From Capitulum mitella (Eukaryota > Arthropoda > Thecostraca > Pollicipedomorpha > Pollicipedidae): DNA of 64,000 bases. The notes under the pieces are model-generated. The model worked only from the letters and a program-made list of their open reading frames with translations. It was not told the origin of the DNA and ran no database searches. Location: the NCBI GenBank assembly GCA_030062745.1, contig CP099842.1, positions 8,749,838 to 8,813,837 of the forward strand, written 5' to 3'. Shown here piece after piece: positions 47,101-59,100 of this stretch (within the stretch, counting starts at the first letter, position 1; each line of letters opens with the position of its first letter). Both the position numbers and the translations under genes were made by a program.

Positions 47101-50100
47101 GAGGAGAATTTGACGCTCCCAACCGTTTCTCAAAGAGCTTCAGAAGGGTGCGACAACGAGTTGCCGTTCAGAATGCTTTTCGCAAGACAACTTATCTTGC
47201 TGGGTTGATCTTTTGATACCGTCCACCGTCGGTTTCGTTCGGATGATGTCATCACATGCCTTAACCAGCCAATCAGGCCACATCATCGTGTAAATGAGTC
47301 AGCCAATAGGAGCGACCTGACGCAGGTCCGGCACAGCCGGCCATGCGGTCATCGAGCAGCGGAACATGGAAAAAATGACAGTGGTCTTATGGACTTGGTT
47401 ACTCGTGCGTGTGTTTTTCAGCGTGTCTAATCACATTTCTAGACACGCGTTGATGTTTTCGGTTGTTGTATGCCAAGGTTCCCTGGCTTGATTGCTTTTT
47501 CCTGTTTTCACTGGGTTAGTTTTGAAACTTTAATGCAGCCAGGCTGTTGCTGTTAACATCCTAAGTTGCTTGGTAAGGTGGGTGCTGTGGTGCCCACCTT
47601 CCTTCTCTACTTTGTGCGGTCATGTTTACTTTTCCTTGGGAAAGCATTCACGTTGTTACGCCGTGCTTAACTTTGTTAGTTGAGAGATGTCAAACACTTG
47701 AAACTGGCATTCCTCTGTCATTTTATATCGTCCGGAACACGGCATCGTGCGATAAATGCGTCGCAAACACAAACCATTTCGCAATGCAGACTAGCATTTT
47801 ATTGGATAAGGTTAGATAACAACTGACTTCCACGCATCATCTGCTGTCTGGCTGCGGAACATCCTGTTGGACGTTTGTGCAAATCGCATACTGCAAAATA
47901 AGAATGTCATTCTTATTTCATCCAGTACTTGGCTGAACCGTCGCTGCTGGAGCTTTACTGTGATGTTGACTTTTTTGACGGACGTTAAGGATGTCATGAT
48001 ATGAACGCAACTCGTGTTCGCCGACAGAGATCAGTCACAATATTTTGAAGGAAAATCGTGAAACCGGTTTGGTGAAAACGTGGAGTTCTGGAGGGCAGCT
48101 GTTGTTCTAGCCCCTTTTCAAGTCTCTGCGAATTGAAGTCATCGCCCACTCTGGAAATGAAAGCACCCCACATGATTTTCGGCCCGCGTGTTTATGGTTT
48201 CCTCCGCCTGTCAGAATACTTGGCCTGCAAAAGCCCGCCCTCTGCCCTTTGCTCTGCGTGTGACTGAATTTTAAAACTTGACGCGCCATTCTAAAGCATG
48301 ACGTTCTTAAAAATGGCTAAAATAATGCTGTAACGATTCATACCGTCCAGCTTTCGCGACGAGAAAGGAAAATATAACCACATCGGTCTTTCATGCCGCG
48401 TCCAGCAGTATCAGGTACAACCAGCCACAGGATGACGAATTGCAGCACATTTGTGCCCCGAAGCAGTGTTGCCAGACGCTGTCAGCACTATTCAACTTTC
48501 GTGATTGACGCCGTAGATTCCATAGAGTGCGGTACGTTTCATATAAAACGCTTGTAGTAAGTTTGTGTCTCGGTTATAGGAATGCACCGGATCGGGATTT
48601 TTGTGATCCGGCCGGACACCGGATATGATGGAGTGGCGATGCCGGATATTATGCTTACCTATTTGATTTACCAATTTTACTCAAAATACAACGAAAAAGA
48701 CTGAAATGAAAAGGGTTTCTGACAATTGAAAGGCCTAAAAATCTGAAAAAAATCAAATAAAATGTTAGTCATGTGAATTATTCACCCTGGTGCCTGCGCT
48801 TATCGTGAGGTTTCCGTAGGTTTACTTGTAAAAAAATAAATGAATAAATAAATGACACAACAGTCATATAGCAGCTCATCAATTCTCACTGCACGCAAAG
48901 ACATGCATGTAACCAAGGTTCAGAAATTTGGGGGGGAGAACAAGCTGGCTGCAGTCCACCAAGAAGACGTGGTAAGGGGGGATAAAAAAAAAATCTTTTT
49001 TCGGTCGTTGCATGACAGCCTACGGTTGACATTCATGTTGTTGGATTTCAAAGTTCAAGAAATTGCGTCGCCAATGGGAAGTATCTGTTTGATACTTTAA
49101 AAATTAGGGGGACAAATCGCCACTTCTGGAAACCTACGTGGGACATGCCCCCCGCAGCGCCCGCAGAGGTTACACCTTTGGGCAAAGGCTCCAGAATACG
49201 AAGAATGCCATTATAACGCCATGGTGCAACTAAAATACCTGTTTTGAGAAGTGTTTTATGCGAATAATAAGGTATGTCTCATGAAGTATAATGTCCCCTA
49301 ATGCATTTGTATCAGGTACTTCGATAAAGATAAATGTTTGAAAAACAGAAAGATAATGCACCACAAAATGGGTTGATGAGCACATGTTGGCTATTGTTGA
49401 CCAACTTTGGGCTTTAGTCCCTCTCTTGCAAACTGTGCCTCAACCCTCCCAAACCAAGAAGGAGAAGTGGTGCTCCAGACAGACCTTGGAACTGCCAGAT
49501 ACATCGACAGTCTAATATAACAAGGCACGTTTCTCCCGAAACGGTTTTGCAGGCACATGTAAGAACAACGTCGTGATCGTACGCTGGAAAGCCAAATAGC
49601 CAGCAATGTCCGGCCGGATTACAGAAATAGCTGGCCGGGTACCGGATACCGGATAACCTCTAATATCTTGCCGGATATCCGGCCGGACGGGATATCCGGT
49701 GCATCGCTAATATTAATGCCGTTTTGTGGTACCTGCAGTATCACTGACACAATAATGTGGCCATGATTGTAGCCAATGATTCAGTGGCGGTACTTTGGTG
49801 AAGTTCGGTTGCAGCTTTCAGAGCGATAAAAGGTGTAATGTCAAATCTTGCAAAACCAGGGACACATCCGGCCGTACCTCTGTCCTCAGGCGCGGTTCAC
49901 ACCTACCATCTTAAAGCTACGGCAGCCCATGAAGATACGTTCCTCTTCTCTGAGCGAGAGAAACTCTTGGAAAAGCTTGATGCAACCATATCCCGGAGGG
50001 AGAGCATTCATAGACATACATATCGTGCATACATGTCTGTCTGTAGATGTACATATGTACCAGGTGGAAAGAAAGAATCCCACATCTTGAAGTTGGATAA

Positions 50101-53100
50101 CTCCAAAACTGTTCGAGATGAAAGTCACCATGCACCATGCATGCACCAGTCAATAGTCAGGTTCAAGCAGTTTTATTATATCAAGATGTGATATGCTCCA
50201 CTCTCTATGACACCCTGAGGGCATGCTCCAGGTGCCGTCCTTTTCGCTTCTCGCACAGGCTTGCCCTGATCCTAGCCTCCTGAATGACTTTCATGCATGA
50301 TGTCGGCACAGACATGTCGAATGCATGTCGGCATGTCGCATGCATTTCATGCATTTCGGCACAGAAGATCTTCCGAATTTCGCTTCTGATAGCCTCTTTC
50401 AGGCCAGGCCCTGCAGGTCTTCCTGGTAGACCCTGCTCTTCAGGTTACCCCAGAGGAAGAAGTCCGGGGGGTTTCAAGTCGGGCGAGTGCGCCGGCCACG
50501 GGTACTAGGGCCCCCGGCTCATCAGGCGACCCTCTGTGCGCTCTGGCAGCCACTGAAGCGCCAGGGCGGAAGTGTGTGGGGCTGCACCATCTTGTTCGGA
50601 ACCAGGCCCATACTTCTGCGCATGGCGCTCCCAGACAGAACTTACGAACCTGGATGTACGAACCGCTTCTTGGTGGTTGTTGCCGTCGCGCCGTCGGGTT
50701 GTTCCAACGAGAACCGTCCGTGAACCCTCTAGCGCTGAGACCGCACCAGGTCGTGACCTTGCTGCTGTGTAGCGCCTGCTTCAGGACGACGTCGGGACGA
50801 TCTGCGACCCAGATCCTGAAATTCTGGGTCTTAGCCGCCCCATCCAGGCGAAAATGCATCTCATCGCCGAGCCAGATGTTTTCAGGGGAGTTGTGATCGG
50901 ATGGAATTTCTCTTTAGCTTGAACCACTTGGCGTACTTACGTCACCCGCTGTTCAGAATCGTTTGGTGTCAGCTTCTGGCGGATTGTCACTTTGCAGGGC
51001 GCCATTAAGAGGCTTTCAGCGAAATTTTTTCTCACGTAGGTGTGGCTGGTGCCAGCCTCCTGGGCAGTGCGCGTAGTCGATTTTGATGGAGTTTGGTTGG
51101 TGATGGTCTCCACCTTTCGAACGTTTTCCTGGCATCTGACGGGTCGTTTCCGACCACTTCTGCGCTTATGGAGATGGAAAATTGCTCCCCTGGCAGGAAT
51201 TGTTCGGATAACCTCAGACTGGTCTCTGTTGCGTGTGTGCGATACCTCCGTTGAGTGAGGATGATGGCTTTCGTCTTCAGGATAACTGTACGACTTTAGA
51301 CTTTTGATCCTAACTCAGCGGGTTGATGACTGAGAATAATAGTATGTGCGTCAAGAGTTTTCCTCTGCACGTGCACGTGGTTATGAAAAGAAACCATGCC
51401 ACAACTCGATTAAAAGGACCTCTTTCTTCAGAGAAAACGTGGGACGCTGTTCCTCCACCCGTTACAAACACCGACCTTGCTCAAACGTCGCTGCCATGAA
51501 ACCAGCAACGTGATTCCGACTTCTACATCGGTGACGCGGCCGTCCACCGTGTGTTTCACGAGCCGGCGTCTGCCCCGGCGGGGCGTAACAGCACGTAACG
51601 GGCGACGAAGGACGCGAGGCACACGTGTCGCGGCGCATTAGCCCGCGCGACCATCTGCCGCCCGCGCCTGATTGGATCTGTCCACGTGTGCCCCCAGCTG
51701 GACCACGGCTACAACCAGATCCTGGGCGACCTGGACAACTTCCGCCGCCAGCACATCGGCGCCGCCAAGGTGAGCCCCCGCGCACGTCTGACGTCATACG
51801 GGGCGCGACACGGCCCCCCCCCCCCCGGAGCCGTGGAGAGGCGTCGCCCTCGCCGTGAGTGCGCTGGAAACTTGCGGGCCGAATCCAACTGATATTGACC
51901 GGGACGTGGGCATCTCGGTGCTGTTTTGGTTACGATTTGATACGATTTTGATTACGATTTGGATGTCTCGGTGGCGTGGGTGCGCCTTCGCTCTTGTCCT
52001 GACGCGACACGTGCGCGTATGGCGGTGCCGTCCAGCGGTCACCTGCAGTGGACGGGACCGCCTGTTTACGCCGTCATTGGACCGAAGCTGCAGCCTGCCC
52101 CGCCGAGCCGCGCAATCACACGGTCACAGTCGCTGTTGTCCGTGTCGTCACCAGCACTTCCGACAGCGCTGCTCACTCGACGTTCCCACGCGATGGCCGG
52201 CCGTCGGCGCGCCATCACGTGGCTACCGTCGCCATTCAGTCGGCCGTCGGCGCTGCCAGCACACAGCCGGCTGGATCACGCGCCTGCCGTCACGCGGCTG
52301 CTGTCACGCGCGCCAGTCCGGCCGGCCCGCCGGCCGTTTGCCCGCCCGTGTGACGTGACAGGCGGGCGGACCTGGTTCCATCAAACCCCGGTTATATCTT
52401 ACACCGGTTCCATCTGAACCCGGTTTCATCGGGCCAGGTTCTAACTGACCCCTCTTCTATCTGACCCCGGTCGAATCTGACCACACTATTTTCTAACGTT
52501 GGCTCGCCGTGACTCTGGTTCCATCCTACCCTGGCCCAGTCTGACCACCGTATTTTCGGACGTCATTTTTTCTGGCCTTGGTTCGTGTGATCCCGGTTCT
52601 CTTGAATCCCGGTCTGGCCTGGCCGGGTTCCGCAGATCCCGGCCCAGTTCTGGTGGCCTTCCTCTGTCGACGCATCGTCCAGACATGGCCGCCGGGTGAT
52701 TTAAGGTGTAAGCACCTGTCGTCTGAATAAACACATGCAGCGCTCGGGGAGGGACGCTACGATAACACGCCCGACACTCTTGACTCTTGTCTTCGTTTCG
52801 ATAACCGGCTCTGGTCCGAAACATCCTTCCTTCGCACGTCCTACCCCATTTAGCTTGGTAATTCAGCCATTAAGGTCGGAGGGTCGGGTGCCTAAAGGGC
52901 TGGTCGGAGGACTCGGTGTTGATACCGACCCCACCCTCTACTGATGTCCTGGGTCCGCTCTTTGGTCTACGAAGATAACACCACCAGTACTGCCAGACAG
53001 CGGCTGTAACAAATGCGCGACCTTTGACCTGACCAGGAATACGGACAGAGCGCGTCTGCTACAGTTTTGCCCCGTTATGCCGGCGACCATATGAGCAGGT

Positions 53101-56100
53101 TTGTGCTTAATTCACCACAAGTGAATCGATTCACCTGCCCGATTCACTGATCGGGGAATTGGTTCAAATTTTGGTTTGTGGCAGCTTAAAAAAAATGGAT
53201 CGATTGAGCTGTAAGTCAGTGATAGTTGAATGGAAAGTCTGCGATTCGATACTGATCGTGAATCGTTGCGGTTGCGAATCGATCATGATTCTGATTCACG
53301 ACGAAGGTGCGACATTACTGAATCGACTCAGAATCAATTTAAAGCGATTCAAGCACAAGCCTGTATGTGAGAGCCTCATGTCAGTGCCACGGGAGCTGCC
53401 GGCCAAAGTGTATCGTATCTTTGTTTGCGTTCTTCAAGGTCTGCAGTGAACTTTGCTGATCCGGCGCGATAGCCGGCAGGCGGGTTCCCCAGGTTTCGTT
53501 TGTGTTATCTGGCCGGTAGTGCGCGGTGGGTGGGCGACCAGGAGACGGGGTTCTTCTGGCAGATGTCTGCCATGCCATGGGTTCAGGGCGGGCCATGACG
53601 TGGATTGGGTCCTCCAAAGGACTAGGAGGATGGCAGTGTAGAACAGAAATGTGAAGGTGCGTTTTTTAAGAGAAGAATTCCCCCGCCCCCCCCCCCCCAA
53701 TAATAGAATGCCCGTGGGATCGCCATTTTTCCACAGCCTAGCGAATCGGGAACTTCAAGAAATATTAAAAGCACACATGATAAAAATGTCGCCGCAAGTG
53801 TCTGCTACACGACATGCATGAAGGTTAACAAGGTGTCATATTTATTTCATCATCGTTTGCAATCTTTTGACTGCAACTCAGCCTGCTTCTTTGAGCCAAT
53901 GAAACCTTTTCACAGGAAGGTCGGAAGAAGTTCGAGAAACAGACTCACAAGTTCTGCTCCAGCCTGGAGCGCCACCTGAACCTGTCCACCAAGAAGTTGG
54001 AGGATCACGCGCTAAAAGAGGTAGGACACAGTTCCGCCCACCATCCCCTGCAACGTCAGGGGAGGGAGGGGCACCCGCGGCGAATTAACCAGCTGAGCGG
54101 TGAGAAGGCCCGGATTTTCCCACTGATCTCCCGCTGGCAAGTTGGAACGGGCCTGGTTTCATTAGTCGCTCCTGGCAGGCAGCGGGCCTCACGGGCTCGG
54201 AGTCGGCGGTCTGGCGGGCCCGAAAGCTATTCGCGGCGTCCCTGGCGATCGGACGAACCAGATGCGTCACTCCGGCACCGGGCCGACCTCCTGGTGGCCG
54301 TCGGCCGGCGGCGTGCGCGTCGGCCGGCGCCCAATCAATGGTGGGTGGGCCGGCGGCGGCCGCGCACCGGGCGCCGACGCCGACGCGGCATCGATCGCGG
54401 CCGGGACGCGCGTCACCGGCGCCAGTGGGCCAGGCCGCGCCGTCCGGCCCGTGCGAGCGACCGACTGTTGACCGCCGCCGGCCGCGCCAGTCGCGCCCGC
54501 CGAGTCGCCATGGCCCCGTCTGGTGAGTGGCCGGCCGTCTGTGGCCCGGCGGCGGCGGTGGCCGGTCAGACGTCGCGACAGCTCCCCTCCGCCGGCCCGC
54601 CCACCGGCCCGCCTGGCGCCCCCGCCCCGCCCCGCCCTGGAATGGCGTCGTCGCGTTGCCGCTCGGCCGGCGGGGGCGGCCGAGCTTGGTTTGCGGACGC
54701 AACACGTGTGGCTATTCGGTGCTCGCGTGGAATGGTGTCGGTATGCGGGCCCGACGCGAACATTCACGTTCACGGCCGCCCGTGCGGTAGTTTGCTACCT
54801 GCCTTGGTGGCGTGCAGTGAGGGCTTATGCCTCGCCTGGCGGGCTGCCGTTTCTCATCATTTGAACGACGTTTCAAAAGAAGCGGGCAGATTTGTGTCGC
54901 GGCCACAGCACTCGTCTGTTCCCCCTCTTAGGCCAGATGTTTTTGTTGTCGTGATTCACACGAGCAGCGATTATGATTGAGTCGTGAATGTTTGCGTCGG
55001 GTCGCTTGAAGGATTTTTTTGTGCCGCAGCCCTGTGCTTTTAATGAATCTGGCAAGGGCACTCCGTCCGCCGCGAAGCTCGACGGTCTTGGCGTCGTCCA
55101 GTTATGTCGCCAAACAGGACCGTTACCCGGTAGTGTGTTCAGCCTGCAGTGGCACGGCCCGACGCGGTTTCGGGGTCGACAGAACCCGTTTTCACGATAA
55201 CATCGCGTGTTTTGTTCGCGGCTCCCCCGCAATCGCCAGATGACTGCATGGACGGGGCACGGGGTCAGCAAATGGTGACTCCACGCAGCTGTTCGGCTTC
55301 CATTGTGTTTGTAGCTGCATCTCTGCTGGATATTCCCGCCCTGCGATCCAGTGGTCCTCGGGCTGTTGTCATAGTGGCATTTAGAGTATCGTAGGTTTTG
55401 TTGGTTCATGACAAACTTGAAAGCCCCACGAATCGCACGTGATATACGCAAGCACTTAGCCAGAATTTTCCTCAGGGAGGGCCAAATGCCAATTTTTGTC
55501 ATATGCCACAGGCATATGGCGAAATTTACAAGAAAGGGCAGTAATTTTAGGTAATTTGTCGTATATTTAACACACAGGAAACTTAATGTTTGATTTTCCA
55601 GCATATATATGAACACTATTACGTATTCATGCGAAATCGCCATGTATCTAATGTAGACCGCTTGGCTCGGGGGGGCCATGGCCCCCATGGCCCCCCTTGG
55701 CTACGTCCCTGGATACACGTGACTTTGCGGATCATGTGTTGGTTTCATTCTTACCAACATCTGGTGATGAATGGTAATGAGTTATCATTTACATTGCTGG
55801 GCATCCCGTAAATGAACAAAGATATGATCATTAACCACCAGATTAGAAAACCGGTGCCACGTTCGTTCTGCAACAAGACCTCCTTGAAAATATCGGATAA
55901 GCTAACAATGGCACAGTTTTCCATTTATGTGTGCACTGGACAGTTTTCAAACGCTCTTTCCGAAACCTCCACTCATCCAGTGCACTTTCTCCTCGTCCTA
56001 TATGGATATGCCGTACTTTTCCGTCTTAGTGGCGTCGAAGCTAAAGTTTTAATGTGCGACGTGACAACTGGATACCAATTCGTGAATAGGTGTGAGATTT

Positions 56101-59100
56101 TATGTCTTCCTTTGCGTCTTTCCATAACGTTCTATATAGTGCATTTTGTCAGTTGAAAAACCATCTTTGTCATCACCCCAATTCCCGGCGTGCGAAATGC
56201 GTGAACTGGTAGATGAATTCCTCAATACGTTCTGTCGATCCCCGCTTGCCAACAGCCGGGTGTTGTCCCGCTGATCAGCCGTTTTTGACGTCACTTCCTT
56301 TTGGGTGGCATTTTAGCCGAAGCCAGGCCGACGCGTGGCCCACAGTGCGACTGGCCGCGCGCCCGCAAATTGGCCTGTTGTGGCCCGCCGTGCGCCGGCT
56401 ATTGGAACATAAATCTGGCCTGGGGTCGAGGCCGATAGACGTTTCGATCTTCCGACTGGCGGCGCGCTTTATGGCCCCTGGACGGCACGGCCGCGAGCAG
56501 CGCTGCTATTTCGGGGCGGTCAGGTCACGTTACCGGCTCGGGGGCGGAAGGCGACGGTCAGGTGCCGTCTGGGACCGGCGATAGGTTAATGAAGTGTAGT
56601 CCGTGACCTGGGAGAAGTCACTGCGGATCTTTTGTCTTGATGGCGCCGAATTAGACAGACGGACAGACTGAACTCCGTCTTAACACGAGCATTGGAAAGG
56701 GGTCTTTTTGTGCCCCCCCCCCGCCACCTGTTTTCTCGAAAATCTCAATAACGGATCGGAGCTGATTGCTGCTACTTTGTGACATTTATGGCAGTTGAAT
56801 AACCCATCAATTGACGCCGAAAAATCGAAAATGGGCCGGAAATTTTTGAAGTTTCAAACGTTTCAAGTCGAGCCAACATAACGAAAACAACGGTTGTCGC
56901 TGACAAATGGGAACTTTGTGAAAGCGTTCTATTTAAGATATCTAAGGTTCTGTCATCTGACCTGATCTATATTTGCTTTGCAATATGTCGGTTTGAATTA
57001 AATATGCATTCAGAGACCCTAATAAATACACGTGCACACATTGACACGCTTACATAAAACAGTGTCAGTGAAGGGCAAGGTCACCAAAGGTCAAGGCCAA
57101 GTATTTTGTAACCTGGCCCAGATTTGCATTGCGACATGTCGATTTGTATGAAATATGCCTTGAAAGACCCTAATAAAAACACGTATGCGCACATGGATTC
57201 GCTTATATATACCAGGGTCATTTCGGGTCAAGGCCATCAAAGGTCAAGGTGAACTATTTTGTGACCTGGTCCAGATTTGCTTTGCAATATGTCGATTTGT
57301 GTGAAATATGCATTCAGAGATTCTACGAAAAACACGTTTGGCACATTGATACTCACATGTGTATACATATATACACATACATGCATACTTAAATATAAAC
57401 GCTGGAAGTGATCAGATGTACCGATGTTGGCTACCTTCACTGAAAATACGCCAAAAATGCGTGTAGCGCCCTCATTTACACTCAAGCTATCCCGTGTTGT
57501 TCTAACTCTGATCTACAAAAGATGGAAAAATGACTGCATTGGTCAATGACCTGACATGACATCGACTCGAAATCCTCATTTAAGATGCCAGATGAATGGA
57601 AACTGTCGTATTCCAGGTTTTTGAGCTCAAACAAACACCCTTTTCCTTTTTCGAAAAGTGTCGTACGGAATAGCCTGCACGGGCCGAGGAAGTGTCCAGA
57701 GTTGACCTTTTCGACCCCATTGGACCTTGAAGATATTAATCGAGGTTCATGGAAATTGCACACAGTGTAAATCGGTATGGCTCCACCCTGTCTATAAAAT
57801 TTCATGGCTCTAGATCCCTCCGTTTCCGAGATCGGGGGGGGGGGCACTTTTGTGCCTCCCGTCCCTTCCAGTGCGCTTTAGTGCGAAACCCCCTTCCACT
57901 GCGCGGGTTAAAGTGCGGTGGAACGGATGGTGGCAGTTTTCACGCCCAGGGTTGGACTCGCCCCCGTAAGCAGCTTACTCTTCATTCGTTGTCTCTCACC
58001 GTGTCGAGATATTTCAAAACCGCACAGTATGCAGTTGTCCTGTGCGGTTTCGCTAAGCCGGCCGTTGATGGCTCTCGGCTCTGACTGTCCGTGACGCAGC
58101 CGACAGTTTCCGGTCCGTTGGCGTCCGTCCACCGGCAGCGCTCCGCTCCGTAGCCCGGAGTGGCCGGCTGGGTCCGACCTCCTCCCACACGGTGCCCTGC
58201 CGGCCGGGGTGGCCCCTAGTCTGTCCATCCGGGCCAGCCCGAGACGCGGCGGCGGCGGCGGCGGCTGTCTCCGGGCAGCCGCCGGACGCGTGGGCGGCGG
58301 TCAGACGGCCGGGCCGCGCCGGCCGACGATCGATTCTCCCAGCCGACCCGGACCCGGCCCGGCAACGGGCCGCGACCCCACCTCGCCTGCAGCCGCCGCC
58401 GCGGCCGCCGCGGTCCACGCCTCCGAACGCCCACACGGCCCGTCTGGGCTGACGTGTGTTGATGGGCGGGGCGCCGGTGTCCGGGTTCCACGGCCGGACG
58501 CCGAGCTTCGCCAGGCGCCGTTGTCTCTCATTCGACGTGTGACCCCTCTGATGCCGGCCGCTGACCGGCTTGCGTCTGTGAACCCGTTCCGGGCCCCTGA
58601 CTAATCCATGACCCTGATGTTGCTCCTGTGGTGGCGGTCCGTGACTGGTCCTTGAACCTGGGGCTGCTCCTGTGGTGGTTCCGTGACTGGTCCGTGACCC
58701 CGGTGCTGCTCCTGTGGTGATGGTCCGTGACCGGCCTGTGACCCCGGTGCTGCTCCTGTGGTGGTGGTCCGTGACTGGTCCTTGAACCTTGGGCTGCTCC
58801 TGTGGTGGCGGTCCGTGACTGGTCCGTGACCCCGTTGTTGCTCCTGTGGTGATGGTCCGTGGCTGGTCCGTGACCCCGGTCCTGCCCCTGTGGTGGTGGT
58901 CCGTGACCCTGGTGCTGCCCCTGTGCTGGTGGTCCGTGGCTGGTCCGTGACCCTGGTGCTGCTCCTGTGCTGGTGGTCTATGACCGGCCGGCGGCCCGGA
59001 CCGGAGGTCGGCCGCCGCGCGGCGCCGGTCGGCGGCCTCCGGACACGGCCGGCCGCCGTCCGTCAGCCAGGGACGGGCGCCGGCGGCCTCTCCGGAGCGA

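Noticed and set aside
49391-49606. Minus-strand ORF as a definite hAT C-terminal domain
   Set aside because: Only scattered residues resemble the hAT dimerisation region, so it was noted as tentative inside the element rather than called.
53997-54980. 327-codon plus-strand ORF
   Set aside because: It begins within Graf exon 4 and runs through the donor into a GC-rich intron island. The translation is low-complexity Arg/Pro/Gly/Ala with no domain, and exon 5 joins exon 4 in phase without it.
54873-55688. 271-codon minus-strand ORF
   Set aside because: It covers unique intron plus most of a MITE, has no recognisable domain and no splice context. The MITE end alone argues against a host gene.
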